DNA of 64,000 nt, from NCBI RefSeq assembly GCF_029227915.1, contig NC_079884.1:26040001-26104000 (forward strand), written 5' to 3'. The position numbers were made by a program, and so were the translations under genes. Source of the stretch: Hydractinia symbiolongicarpus. Its lineage: Eukaryota; Cnidaria; Hydrozoa; Anthoathecata; Hydractiniidae. Shown here in pieces: positions 22,701 through 31,114 of this stretch. Within the stretch, counting starts at the first letter, position 1. Every line of letters starts with the position of its first letter. The notes under the pieces were generated by a model. It was not told where the DNA came from, searched no databases, and saw nothing but the letters and a program-made list of their open reading frames with translations.

Positions 22701-22728
22701 AATGAAATAGGTTTGGTACATCACCCAT
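10505..22728 (-). CDS. TTI1: TTI1, TELO2-interacting protein 1 (nine-exon gene)
   Basis: TTI1 forms the TTT complex with TELO2 and TTI2. With HSP90 and R2TP this complex folds and stabilises PIKK kinases such as mTOR, ATM, ATR and SMG1. Coding exons on the minus strand are 22728-21618, 21053-20848, 16988-16688, 16586-16504 (or 16494), 16304-15589, 13103-12885, 11648-11475, 11357-11058 and 10702-10505. Seven of the eight junctions keep frame with ordinary GT-AG sites; exon 4 to 5 does not (see findings). With the longer exon 4 the protein is 1105 residues, close to human TTI1 (1089). Similarity to animal TTI1 runs from end to end: N-terminal LRPACV, SEEIKLAVVE and SFLPGI; central LEGIG and LYPVLEK; an acidic linker in exon 6; C-terminal TPPHHS and EYTDNIVKL. 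Most of it should fold as alpha-helical HEAT-like repeats. The ATG at 22728 lies 7 nt after a strong acceptor. Confidence 0.93.
11058..11357 (-). CDS. TTI1: TTI1 coding exon 8
   Basis: 300 nt, phase 0 (acceptor TTACTTTTGCAG, donor GAG then GTATGT). Encodes VIVLKTLEAINVMVKYSGDF and FLPSAVNFLDIN through to ARYINCRLHEAIQE, equal to the human VLRAFKVLRTLGSKCGDFL to IYLSVKQPVKLQEAA segment. Confidence 0.9.
11475..11648 (-). CDS. TTI1: TTI1 coding exon 7
   Basis: 174 nt, phase 0 (acceptor CGTGTGTAG, donor CAG then GTAGTT). Encodes SLKKCVTYIAAVNDSIKLKT, then LDVIVQGV and LLPALHELWPAIIRRM, the HEAT-like unit equal to human RCIHLLSD to LLPLAHQAWPSLVHRL. Confidence 0.9.
11881..12235. mobile_element. 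pogo/Tigger-like MITE in TTI1 intron 6
   Basis: The left end CAGTAGACTCCCGTTAACCG follows TA (11879-11880). The right end, read on the minus strand, is AAGTAAATCTCGCTAACTCG and is followed by TA (12236-12237). The CAGT...CTAACTCG ends and the TA target duplication are typical of Tc1/mariner-superfamily pogo/Tigger derivatives. No transposase frame in 355 bp, so it is non-autonomous. Confidence 0.65.
12885..13103 (-). CDS. TTI1: TTI1 coding exon 6 (acidic linker)
   Basis: 219 nt, phase 0 at both ends (CTCATCTTAG acceptor, GTACGT donor). Begins KENITSIYNDNVSIKDFFEE and continues into SDSEDESDNEYPGVEDN and ENEEEEKPK, then PLHYQVVVK. This matches the human DIEQFLLNYLKEK to DFDNEEEEQ linker, which in vertebrates is phosphorylated by CK2. 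Several S/D/E runs here fit CK2 sites, which is an inference. Confidence 0.88.
13867..14022. repeat. 156-bp direct repeat, copy 1 (TTI1 intron 5)
   Basis: Identical to 14582-14737 apart from one difference seen by eye (CTCATTGG against CTCAGTGG). The copies are 715 bp apart in the same orientation. They do not start TG and end CA, so they are not ordinary LTRs. Confidence 0.9.
14166..14455. repeat. GC-rich imperfect tandem duplication between the 156-bp repeats
   Basis: Two related units of about 125-165 bp, beginning near 14166 and 14330. Both contain AGTCAC(G/A)CGTGCCCC, GCGCCCC, a C/A-rich tract, AAACGACAG or TAACGACAGG, and CCAGTGCCAAGCGGT or TCAGTGCCGAACAGCGGT. The tract is far richer in G+C than its surroundings, which suggests an inserted sequence. 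Confidence 0.7.
14582..14737. repeat. 156-bp direct repeat, copy 2 (TTI1 intron 5)
   Basis: Second copy of 13867-14022. Together with the intervening 559 bp it makes a compact cassette inside intron 5 (13104-15588). Confidence 0.9.
15589..16304 (-). CDS. TTI1: TTI1 coding exon 5
   Basis: 716 nt entered in phase 1 through GTTTTGTTTTAG. Carries the best conserved core: IICLLLEGIGVCAEVLGTNF, LYPVLEKIGS, NADYLINSVTMQFRHLVHG and IVADAVGDVFRVLDDY, each with a clear human TTI1 counterpart. Donor AAG then GTAAAA, phase 0. Confidence 0.93.
16504..16586 (-). CDS. TTI1: TTI1 coding exon 4 (3' end uncertain)
   Basis: Short exon encoding ISKFGYELHKRATKSPGDEA followed by EELNMTE, aligned to the LHEKHIKTNPEEL segment of human TTI1. 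The best-looking donor (GAG then GTAGAT, after 16504) leaves phase 0, but the next exon requires phase 1. Ending at 16494 (AAAA then GTGTTA) restores the frame but is a poor donor. Confidence 0.7.
16688..16988 (-). CDS. TTI1: TTI1 coding exon 3
   Basis: 301 nt. The acceptor CTCACTTGTAG gives VLKLDHSNINLVEEK directly after exon 2, matching human VLELD. It contains RHGDVYVLSDYLLEEC and VILVLNELIL, the conserved block that ends MILNELV in human. Donor GTAAGT, phase 1. Confidence 0.9.
17146..17214 (-). repeat. Inverted copy, near the 3' end of TTI1 intron 2
   Basis: Read on the minus strand it contains TGGCGCATGCGCACAC, a T run, and AATGACCGTGACGT. The same strings in the same order occur on the plus strand at 20651-20714. 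It lies about 160-225 nt from exon 3. Confidence 0.75.
18412..18895. repeat. Inverted repeats around AGAATCACCCAGAACC in TTI1 intron 2
   Basis: 18412-18427 is the exact reverse complement of 18880-18895. Next to the right arm lies the perfect palindrome 18833-18876. The phrase GGTTCTGGGTGATTCT thus marks both sides of a roughly 480-bp foldback segment. Confidence 0.6.
18833..18876. repeat. Perfect 20-bp hairpin with 4-nt spacer
   Basis: 18833-18852 and 18857-18876 are exact reverse complements (arm begins TGGAATCAGTCAGAATG). In TTI1 intron 2. Confidence 0.85.
19357..20123. mobile_element. Inverted-repeat element with CAGTCAGGG ends and TAATTAGGC arrays, copy 1
   Basis: The ends read CAGTCAGGGTAAACACCTAA on the left and, on the minus strand, CAGTCAGGGTAAACACTTAA on the right. 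Behind both ends are repeated variants of CCTAATTAGGCGAC at roughly 17-30 bp spacing, with one more (CACCTAAATAGGCGAC) in the middle. No protein is encoded. I see no clear target duplication (AAA on both sides). It lies in TTI1 intron 2 and is related to 26937-27553. Confidence 0.75.
20651..20714 (+). repeat. Inverted partner of 17146-17214, near the 5' end of TTI1 intron 2
   Basis: Contains TGGCGCATGCGCACAC, then seven T, then AATGACCGTGACGT. It lies about 135-200 nt inside the intron from exon 2. The two copies may be ends of one 3.5-kb insertion or two separate insertions of one family. Confidence 0.75.
20848..21053 (-). CDS. TTI1: TTI1 coding exon 2
   Basis: 206 nt, phase 1 in and phase 0 out (CAG then GTAACA). 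Encodes about residues 371-439, including YAQFLSLPRIMNSANED and the helix LNSYNHLKTFLKAILQ, matching the LPRLMNS and SKALIQV regions of vertebrate TTI1. Confidence 0.9.
21618..22728 (-). CDS. TTI1: TTI1 coding exon 1
   Basis: Encodes residues 1-370, starting MGDVPNLFHLLRPACV, the conserved N-terminal TTI1 helical region. The donor is CAAG followed by GTATGA (phase 1). A stronger GTAAGT about 25 nt downstream would break the frame into exon 2 and overlaps a stop codon, so I chose the upstream site. The start is the ATG 7 nt after TTTCTCTTTCTATTTATAG; an in-frame ATG 15 codons upstream lies before that acceptor and is probably intronic. Confidence 0.92.
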
Positions 22729-22735
22729 TATTAAC

Positions 22736-22737
22736 CT
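22736..22737 (-). other. Strong 3' splice acceptor 7 nt before the TTI1 ATG
   Basis: The minus strand reads TTTCTCTTTCTATTTATAG, then GTTAATA and the ATG. It is a 5' UTR intron end or a spliced-leader acceptor. Confidence 0.6.
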
Positions 22738-22832
22738 ATAAATAGAAAGAGAAATATACCTTAAAAATTCCATACTTTTCTATTTTTTGCTGCTTTGATC
22801 CTAAGTAATTGCGAAATAAATTTTATAAAACA

Positions 22833-23542
22833 GCATTCACATGTACGTAAATTTTTACATAAGGGCTTTTGGACTGGGCAGTGTTTATTCATTCCCTTAG
22901 GTTGAAGAAAATATTTACGTACATGTGGCATGTTTAACAAAAAGTATGTATATACTTACAGTGTTTTGTAAGTGCTTACGTAGATTTTCTTATGAACAAA
23001 AATTTTTGTTCGTAAGAAACTGTATGTAAGCCAAAAAAAAGAAAAAATTGCGCAATAACATTCGATTCTATATTCGAATGTCTAAAATTTAAAATCTTCA
23101 ATCAAAGCAAAAACAAAGTATATTCAAAATGTTTTTGTATAAGGAGAAAGAGTTCTCGACTGTCGTTTATAAATATATAGGCTTTTCTTTTCGAAAAGAG
23201 CAATGCCGATTTTTACAGAGAGAACATTAACAAGAATGCCTGGAAAGCAGTTGCGAATACACTTCATTTAAAAGATGGTAGGTCATTCTGTTGCTACATG
23301 TTTTTTTGCTTTTTTTTGACACCATCTCCGTCTTAAAACAAGAGCAGTTAATAAAAGTGATATTTGATGATCGCTGCCATGCTTAATAAATTAAAACAAA
23401 ATTTATGTGAGTTACGTAAGAGATTTACGTATATGTAAACGAAAGTCTACATAACATGTGACCAAAACCTCGTGTAAGGAGAGATTTCTTACGAAAAATT
23501 TTCCGTAAGCCCTTACGTAAAATTACATGTAGATGTGAATGC
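22833..23542. mobile_element. Inverted-repeat element with GCATTCACAT ends and TTACGTAA arrays
   Basis: The left end begins GCATTCACATGTACGTAA and reaches AAGGGCTT. The right end, on the minus strand, begins GCATTCACATCTACATGTAA and also reaches AAGGGCTT, giving about 36 bp of imperfect terminal repeat. Variants of the palindrome TTACGTAA recur within about 150 bp of each end. A near-perfect foldback lies at 22987-23018. It lies directly upstream of TTI1. No coding capacity. Confidence 0.7.
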
Positions 23543-25325
23543 GGCTTAAAAGGCTTAAGAAACAATTTTATGTTGATGCATAAACCAAATATTTTAATTT
23601 CATAAAAAGGACTAATGCACAGACCAAGTGACAATAGATAAAATATGATTTCAACCAGGAAAAGCACAATGAAAAAAAGATTATCTGAAAATTTTTAAAG
23701 GTTTTCCATTCTTTTTATGTGCAGAATTAGAAGATAATGTTATGAGTCTTTACTAATAAACTGAAACCAAAATAGAATTAAAAAACATTACTTTCATAGT
23801 TGATAGACAGTGACGATGACTTTTTTGGGGTGCAGATTAATAACATTAGAAAATTAGATTATTCCTGGTTTTTTTTATCATTTTTTACTGCTAACAGTCT
23901 CAAAGGTAAGCAAATTTCTGGATTACAAATGTAGAGTACCATGGTATCTACAATTGGTTATCCTTCTTTTACGGTTACCAATGTCTTAGGTATATTCTAG
24001 AAAAATATCATATCTATAGATATTTCAAAATTTGTTCATAGTATATGAGTGTTTTGTATACATATCTGAGATGAATGATTAATGTCTTAATAACATTTAA
24101 TCAATATTATGAGAATAAAAATGCACTATACTCAAACTAGTCGATAAAGCCCGCAGACAAATCCACTAACTTAGAAAAACAATGGAAAAATCTGTCATTT
24201 TAATTTAAAGACCCACCAATGTGACACAAATTTTTTTTAAGAAATTAGTTTGACAGTTGCTTTTATTGCATAGAGCTGGAAATACTGATTAAGGAAAAGT
24301 ATAGGATCATATTTTTTGATAAAGGGTTACAGAGTTATTGGGGTTTTAAAGCTTTTTTGATTATACTATCAACCCCTAAACGAGTGAGTTGATTCAACTT
24401 TGAGGAACTTATCAGCTTAGTTGCAGGTGGTTTCTAGTTACTCAAACAGGAGATGATGTCAGTTATTTCATCTGTTTCGGTTATTTAGCCTCAACATAGA
24501 AGTGTAATGTAATGGCTTTGAAAATACTATTGACATTAGTCTAAAATATATCTATGTTGTGCTGTAACGTTATTAAATTTTCTCAACTTTTCCAGTTACA
24601 TCAAAAGAAAACGAACAAGGTAAAACGAACACCTACACTCTGCTGATCATTTGACGGCCAGACACAGCATATTCTCCTATTATTATAATAGATATTTCAG
24701 AACCAAAAAAAAGTGTGAAATTGTCTTTTAACAGTCTCTGTGAGGGAGGGCATAACAAGTATATTATCCGCAATTTTAGATAATATTTATTTTAGTTCTT
24801 CCCTTTATTTAGAATTTTATGTTAGGGAGTATTTAACACCATAAAATCTTCACTATTTTTAATGAAAAATATATACTCAGGGACTTTACAATGGAGTGTT
24901 CCTATCCTCTAGGTAGACACCATTTTCACCATCCATACATTTTCTCAAAACTGTATGGTTACCCATTGGCACCAACAGAACAAATCAAAGGCATTTTAGA
25001 CATTAGTCAGTGACTTAAAAATCTTCAATTATCCCTAGTAATATTGCAGTATAAACAAGGCAACTTTTGCAAGATCTTTTACAAAACACTGACTATGCAG
25101 CTTATGCACCATTTCCACAGCCTACAAACGTTGTTTATATAATAGCTTACACAATCATATAGCAAAACACAAAACAGACAATTTTTTTAGTACTAACAAA
25201 ATAAATTCTATATATCTCAGAAGATTTATATTGTCACTTAACAGTACACAATGGTCTTGTATATTTCCTTTACAAAGCAAATCAGTAGTTTGATTCCCAC
25301 TTTTTTAAGTCTTTATATATCCTTT
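23543..25325. other. Non-coding stretch
   Basis: AT-rich sequence with no coding frame, tandem array or inverted-repeat pair that I could support. Confidence 0.5.
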
Positions 25326-25327
25326 GT

Positions 25328-25735
25328 GGCGCCGTAGATTAGTGGTTATTGCCCTCGTACTCTGTGCTGGAGACCAGGGTTCAATTCCTCTTGACGGCGA
25401 TTCAACATGGGCGAGTGAATGTTACCATAGCCCCGGGTTAACCCAAGCCATGTGAGGGAAATTGGGGAGATGGCACATGGTGTGGGCCGTTGGATGTTGC
25501 CAGGAGTTGTCTAGTAAAGCGCGGGCCCTAATTGGGTCTGCGTAGCTCAAAAAGAGCATTAAATACTCTAGGACTCTCCATCTAAGCCATGGCCCCTCCT
25601 GGAAATAATAGACAGGGTATATCCCTCGATATTTGTGAGGCTAGCCATATAAAATATGCACATCTATCTGTCTGTCTGTCTCCCTGTCTGTCTCCCTATC
25701 TATCTGTCTGTCTGTCTATCTATCTATCTATCCTG
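25328..25735 (+). mobile_element. tRNA-derived SINE with tetranucleotide tail
   Basis: The head resembles a tRNA gene. An A-box-like TAGATTAGTGG lies at 25335-25345 and a B-box GGTTCAATTCC at 25378-25388, at normal spacing. A CGCCGT/ACGGCG pair (25330-25335 with 25394-25399) could form the acceptor stem. The body to about 25650 is more GC-rich than its flanks and has no long frame. The 3' end runs into CTGT/CTAT repeats. tRNA head, unrelated body and simple-repeat tail define a SINE transcribed by RNA polymerase III. It would be mobilised by a partner LINE, which I cannot name. Confidence 0.75.
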
Positions 25736-25736
25736 C
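25663..25736 (+). repeat. (CTGT)n/(CTAT)n microsatellite
   Basis: Interrupted tetranucleotide repeat of CTGT, CTCC and CTAT units at the 3' end of the SINE. It was probably seeded by the SINE tail. Confidence 0.85.
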
Positions 25737-25740
25737 AAAC

Positions 25741-26931
25741 ACTGGGTGTATATATTTATATACCGAAATTGCAGGAAAAATTAAATTCACATCTCTAATG
25801 TGACTTCACTTTTCTTGCTAACTTTCTCTGTTTACTGGCAACATGGGATTGCTATAACAACATATCCTTAGCCTTATTAATAAGTGTCTGATCTACCATA
25901 TTTACCAAATTTACCTGTTAAGTTTGTACTTTACAAATATATTTACTAAAAATATATTGCGAATATATTTACTAAAAATTTTTCATTGTAAACGTATTGT
26001 AAATCACACGATTAGGGGTTACACACGGTTAGTGTCCGCTCGGGTTGAAAATGTGACTCAGTTGGTCAATTTTTGAAAATGATTTCCTTTTTTCTTTAAA
26101 AACTATAAACTATAATCATTAAACTGTACAACAGTGAACATCGTTTCTCTGTTCATATTGCTATCATTATTAACATCCTTCAGTCGCGCATTATAACTGA
26201 GTAGCCTGGTAACAAATAATAGGTTACTCTAGCACTGGGGGTTGAGGCCTTGTGTGCCACAAAACAGAAAGAAGATATCACAGCATTGCCTCGTTATTAT
26301 TAATTATGATAACTAATGCTTATCACGCTCTTTCTTTTTTCATTAGCCTAACAGGGATTACTGCATATTATAAGCCAAATTACCCAATGGGGGAGAATGG
26401 TCATTGTGATAGTTGAAGATAGTTGCAGCACTATGGAGATAATTAAATTTAGAGCATGAAAGGGGAAATTCTGAAAATTTAGATATTTTGTCTAGATCTG
26501 ATAATGTCTCCGTAAGGAAACAACTAACTGTTTGAACAAAGGAAAATAATCAGAAAGTAAGACAGCTAGCGAGGCAAAGCTGTCTTCAGAAACAACAACA
26601 AGAAGTGGTCAGTGTTGCAAAGAAGTCTGGTTTCAGTTAAAACGTTAAAATTTAAGAAGAAAAAAGTTAAAACGTTTAAATAATAAAGAATAACACAGAA
26701 ACTTCAACTGATTTATCTGATTTATCATGTTCGTAACTTTGTGGATACATTTATAAAGCATAAGCATTACGATGGAAACACAGCTACGGATACTCTCCCT
26801 CATTCATTATTTTTTCTGTAATGGAATTAATCCAGCAACCATGTGATCGATTTTGCCGTGCGTTTATTATCGCATGATGAAATGTAATGGCGGTTCTGTA
26901 GGCTAAGAGAAATTGAGATGAGTTTGCTATT
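25741..26931. other. Non-coding stretch
   Basis: AT-rich, with no recognised gene. A small direct duplication of a phrase containing ATATTTACTAAAAAT lies at about 25938-25980. Confidence 0.45.
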
Positions 26932-26936
26932 TTTAT

Positions 26937-27553
26937 CAGTCAGGGATAACCGCAAATTAGGCTGGTAGCTTAGTTAGGAGATTTTTCATAGACTATTTAG
27001 GCAAGTATCTCCTATTTAGGCGATTTGCTATCTTCTTTTATGATTATCTCGAAAACAACGTCTAGTCGCGCCATCTTCTTTCGGAGCTTTGTTGCTCATT
27101 ACATTATGTTCGTTCGAGCAAAATTTTTTATAGTTTGCTTCACGGGACTAAAAATTATACGTCAAAAGTCTTCGGATCGGCTAATTAGTCTAGAAATAGT
27201 CTATTTAGGCTATGCGCCACCATGTTGAAAATATGCACGTGGGAGATTTAGCCTTTTTTCAGAAGCAACCTTGGCCGTAAAACAGAGAAGAAGCCGTATC
27301 ACAGTACATGCGTTCTTAATCAAAACAAACTATTTTATATATATATATATATATATTTTATACTATATTTGGACCATCAAAAGGGGGTTCTATAGAATGT
27401 TTTTAGCTAATAAAATCATTGCGATTATGCAACAGAACAGCGATAGGCAGCAAAAACCATGTTTATAGCCTAATTAGGAGAGATAAATCGCCTAAATAGG
27501 CTATCGTAAACTAATTAGACTATTATAGCCTAATTTGTGGTTATCCCTGACTG
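26937..27553. mobile_element. Inverted-repeat element with CAGTCAGGG ends and TAATTAGGC arrays, copy 2
   Basis: The ends are CAGTCAGGGATAACCGCAAA on the left and, on the minus strand, CAGTCAGGGATAACCACAAA on the right; about 27 bp with one mismatch. Direct TTTAT duplications at 26932-26936 and 27554-27558 fit a 5-bp target duplication. Behind both ends are variants of GCCTAATTAGG and TATTTAGGCGA, and ATTAGTCTAGAAATAGTCTA lies in the middle. A TA repeat lies at 27336-27357. It encodes no protein. It is related to 19357-20123 but not a recent copy. Confidence 0.8.
27336..27357. repeat. (TA)n microsatellite
   Basis: About eleven TA units inside the 26937-27553 element. Confidence 0.85.
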
Positions 27554-28103
27554 TTTATGAAACATTTGAACATGTTCTGGTTGTCAGTTTTCAATAAAAT
27601 TTTCAGGATGTTTTCTCATGTATATCTTTCAATTTTTACTATAAAATAGGTACCTCAAAAAAAGTTGCCTACAGGGTGATTACGCGCCTTTAAGATCCTA
27701 GCTATCTAGCTAACTTTATTTTGAATTGTCTGTATCAGGCAATGTTTAATCTTCAAAATAAGCCACAACAGGGCAGTTCAAAAACTTTTCTCTAGAAATG
27801 AGGCGAAACTGTACCATAAGCTTTTATATATAGCTAGCTAGGCAAATAAAAGTTATTTTAAGCATCAAGTGCTGATAAAAACTCGAAGGATGTTAATTTT
27901 TCACAAAAGTAGCTACACTACACGTTCCTCTAGCTCACCCTCACATTACACAAAATACTTTTATCTTTGACTTGAAAGTTTCTTTCCTAACATTATTAAA
28001 ATCTTTGTATCTTGAGTTTCCAAGTCCCATCAAAATCACATGCCCGATCTCCACAGTCAGCACCGCCATATTTAATTTTTGCGTCCGGACTTTGACTTTA
28101 AAT

Positions 28104-28985
28104 GTTCCATTCAGAGTATGTGTATCGTACTAAGTGTGTGGTTGTTACGTACGGAGTGTGGCTTCTATACGGAGTGATGCTCCGTATAGCTGCTATACGG
28201 AGTTTGGTTCAGCTATACAGTGAAATATTGCTATATATGACTGTTTGAAACTATTTCCAAAAAAAATAAAATAAAAAATAATCACCATAAAAAACAAGTT
28301 ACAAAGACAAGCACATTGTTTTCCTACTTTTTTATCCATCGTAAAAATACGAATTATATTGTAGCTATACGAAGTGTGGAAACATTAGTTTGATTGCAGC
28401 AAACGGATTAAGGAATACAGATTGTGAGATACCGAGAGTATGTTATGCAGAATTTGCTATGCGGAGTATGCAGAATGTGCCATAAGGTGTACGCCATACA
28501 GAGTATGCCACACGGAGTGTGCCACACGGAGTATGCCACACGGAGTATGCCATGCGGACTATGTCATACTGAGTGTTCTATACGGAGTATGCCATACGAA
28601 GTGTGACATGCTTCATTATACAAAGTATGCTATACGAAGTGTGACAGTTGACAGTTCTAATAATAATAATGGGTACTCTGCATGTGTGTCTCATATTTTA
28701 GACTTTTTTATTCTTACACAAATTATTTGCATGTTTTAGGTACGATTTTCTAAACTGGAATAGCCCAGAGTAAACTTTTAATTAGAATGCTTACTTTAAA
28801 CTTCGACGCTTTTGCTGCATTCGCTAATGTCTAGCCAAACCAGTGTCGGCATTATATTCTCGCAGCTTTTTGTACTATATATTACTGTCTATACGGAGTA
28901 AACATGTCGCTATGCGAAGTTATACTCCGTAAACGCATGCCTATACGAAGCCGTACTCCGTATAGCTGCACACTCCGAATGGAAC
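28104..28985. mobile_element. Inverted-repeat element with GTTCCATTC ends and ATACGGAGT arrays
   Basis: The left end is GTTCCATTCAGAGTATG (28104-28120). The right end, on the minus strand, is GTTCCATTCGGAGTGTG (28969-28985), with two differences in 17. Both sub-ends are rich in CTATACGGAGT and its complement ACTCCGTATAG, including a foldback CTATACGGAG/CTCCGTATAG near 28170. The centre holds the 14-bp tandem array. No protein and no clear target duplication. Isolated copies of the motif (CATACGAAGTTAT, TATACAAAGTGTAG) occur out to about 31110. Confidence 0.7.
28440..28610 (+). repeat. 14-bp tandem array, unit GCCAYACGGAGTAT
   Basis: About ten to twelve units of 14 bp. The middle ones are nearly identical (GCCACACGGAGTAT, GCCACACGGAGTGT, GCCATACAGAGTAT) and the edges more diverged. 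The unit contains the interrupted palindrome ATAC-GGA-GTAT. Confidence 0.85.
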
Positions 28986-29884
28986 GTGGTGTTCTATTTC
29001 CCCCTTCTCTTCTTACTAAACGCTTCTCTTCTCAGTCAAAACACTTCTCTTTTTTCCTCCGAAATCTTCTCCTCTGTTTTAAGCACTTTTTTTTTAATAA
29101 ACTCAAAAATTCCTGGACGCAATTCTGGATCACAATATTGATTGAGGAGGCTGGATTTTAATAATTGCGTTTTTGAATAAATGACATACACCGGCTTCCA
29201 TCCATGAAAAAGATCGAGTTCTTAGTAATTAATAACTCTCTAAACATTTTATATGTAGTGGACCATGTTATTCTTAATTTTCTATCGTTCTAAGCAAAAG
29301 ACCTGTTGTTTTTAACCTAAAATCCTGATATTCTTATAAAGCACATTCTTATAAAAGAAAAATCATGTAGTTTGCTTGATAGCCGTTGCCGATATCAAAA
29401 AAGCGAAAAGAGGTCCCAGGAACGAGGTTGAGAAACTACTAAAATAACAACTCTGCTACTGAGTTGAACTTATTCGTGATATTATGTTATTCATGTAGAT
29501 GCACAAAACCCTGCTACAATATAAAGCTGTTAGTAAATATTGAGCACGTCAGACCATGGGTGTAAAAATGCGGACCAGATTTTTAAATCTAGTTGTGAAA
29601 AGAAAGTTTCGAGCCACATGCAGAGTAGTGTAAGTGCGAAAAAGAAGTGTCAAAATACAGAAGAGAACTGTTTGGATTATAGAAGAGAAGTACTACGGAG
29701 TAGGTTAAAGATGGCGGACACACAATATAGACAAAACGTAATCAAAAGTGAATCAATTTATTTTATAAGAGGGTGGCGAAGCGGAAACGAAAAATTGCAC
29801 GTTTACTTATACCGCGTGTAGAACCCAGTTCAAAATGAGCGATTTTAATCCTTTTTCTTTCCCAGTTCTAAGGCCGTTTTGGCC

Positions 29885-30445
29885 CCTGAGCCGCAGATTA
29901 GATTACGGAGCAGCCGTTAAGCTACAGTCATTGGAGGCGTATGTGGCCTGTTGACTCATTCCTTTTGATAAGTCCCAGGGAGTAAATCCATTGGGATTGG
30001 TGAAGTGCTGAGAAGAGTTGTTGTAAATGCTATCATGTATGTCATCAAGTCGAATATTGTGTGCTTTGGAATCAACAAATGTGCTTATTTTTGGTGGATG
30101 CTACCAACGCTTTTGACTGCTTCTACAAAAAATTTCTTTTACACAATGTCAAATACCTTTGTCCTGCTATAGCAATATATGTCAGAACCTGCTCCGGGAA
30201 AGGTTCTAGATTATTTGTAGTGAGTGGGTTGAAACAATTATAAGAAGAAGACACTACGCAAGGAGATCCTATCAAAATACCAATCATGCAAAGTAACGTC
30301 GTTCTAGATGGAAATCATTCCACTGATTGCTGTCAATGTTGGTAACAGTGTGCGGATAAAACATGCTGCCCTTGCTGACGAGTGTCCATACATAGTGGTT
30401 GGATGTTTTTGAAGCAGGTCCAAAATGGAACAATGTTTGTAGGTA
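29885..30445 (+). pseudogene. Decayed retroelement reverse transcriptase
   Basis: Pieces of a reverse transcriptase lie in order but in different frames. A segment near 29955 reads LIPFDKSQGVNPLG, then in another frame IGEVLRR. At about 30091 comes LVDATNAFDCFYKKFLLHNV followed by KYLCP, the aspartate-containing palm motif. In-frame stops occur, and then EEDTTQGDP (near 30245), the QGDP motif. Finally KHAALADE stands where xADD is expected, followed by a WLDVFEAGPK piece. At least three frame changes and one stop show that it is dead. The phrases look like non-LTR (LINE-type) polymerases seen in invertebrates; the clade is uncertain. No endonuclease or LTRs were seen. Confidence 0.7.
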
Positions 30446-30667
30446 GATAAAAACAAATTTGAATAATCGTTTGCGTGAATTGAAACGAGAAAATGTTTTT
30501 AGGTTAACGACTTCTGTACTTTGTATCGTGGTGTGGAAATCTGTTTTTTATTTGTTTACGTTTTGATGGTACCATTTTTAATAATGACTTCCCAAACCGG
30601 TCAGTATGGCTCCATATAGAGCCCTGTTTTGATGAGCTATAAGCCAATCGAATCATAAGATTTTTTA

Positions 30668-30705
30668 TAATATGCTTAATATTTTTTATAATATTAAGCA
30701 TATTA
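30668..30705. repeat. Perfect 16-bp hairpin
   Basis: Arms TAATATGCTTAATATT (30668-30683) and its exact complement (30690-30705) with a 6-nt loop. Confidence 0.75.
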
Positions 30706-31114
30706 GACTAGCTATATAAATAGTATAAAGTGTGGTCTAGTGAATGTGATAGTTGTACAAAGTAGTGTGGTCTATACAAAGTGTAGTAAAAGAATGATGT
30801 AATGAGTTATTGTTATAAAAATATGTAGACATACAAAACATACTTGATTTGGTAAAACTGTCGACTGTTTTCTTTATAGAAGTAAATTTAAGTTAAAACA
30901 TTCACGCGGGAGTAAAAAATAGTTCACGGGGCAGTTATAAAGTTTTCGCTTTAGTTTAGAGAGGTTGCAGTATCAGAGTTTCTTAAAAATTTGTTTGAAG
31001 AAATATTGTTCATCTTATAGAGATGGCTAATTTAGGAGACGTTCGCCTTAAAAAATGTTGGCATACGAAGTTATATCGTAGAAGCAAAACTATACGAATC
31101 CGCATTTTGTATAG

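Noticed and set aside
25328-25400. tRNA gene
   Set aside because: A- and B-boxes are present, but the arms are poorly paired and the sequence continues into a SINE body and tail.
28424-28739. Open frames coding repeated VCHTEYAT/RSMPHGV-like peptides
   Set aside because: They are a by-product of the 14-bp tandem array (14 is not a multiple of 3, so the same phrases appear in several frames). There is no sign of selection on a protein.
31063-31074. ATACGAAGTTAT, identical to most of a loxP arm
   Set aside because: There is no 8-bp spacer or inverted second arm. The string is a variant of the ATACGAAGT motif common at 28.1-31.1 kb.
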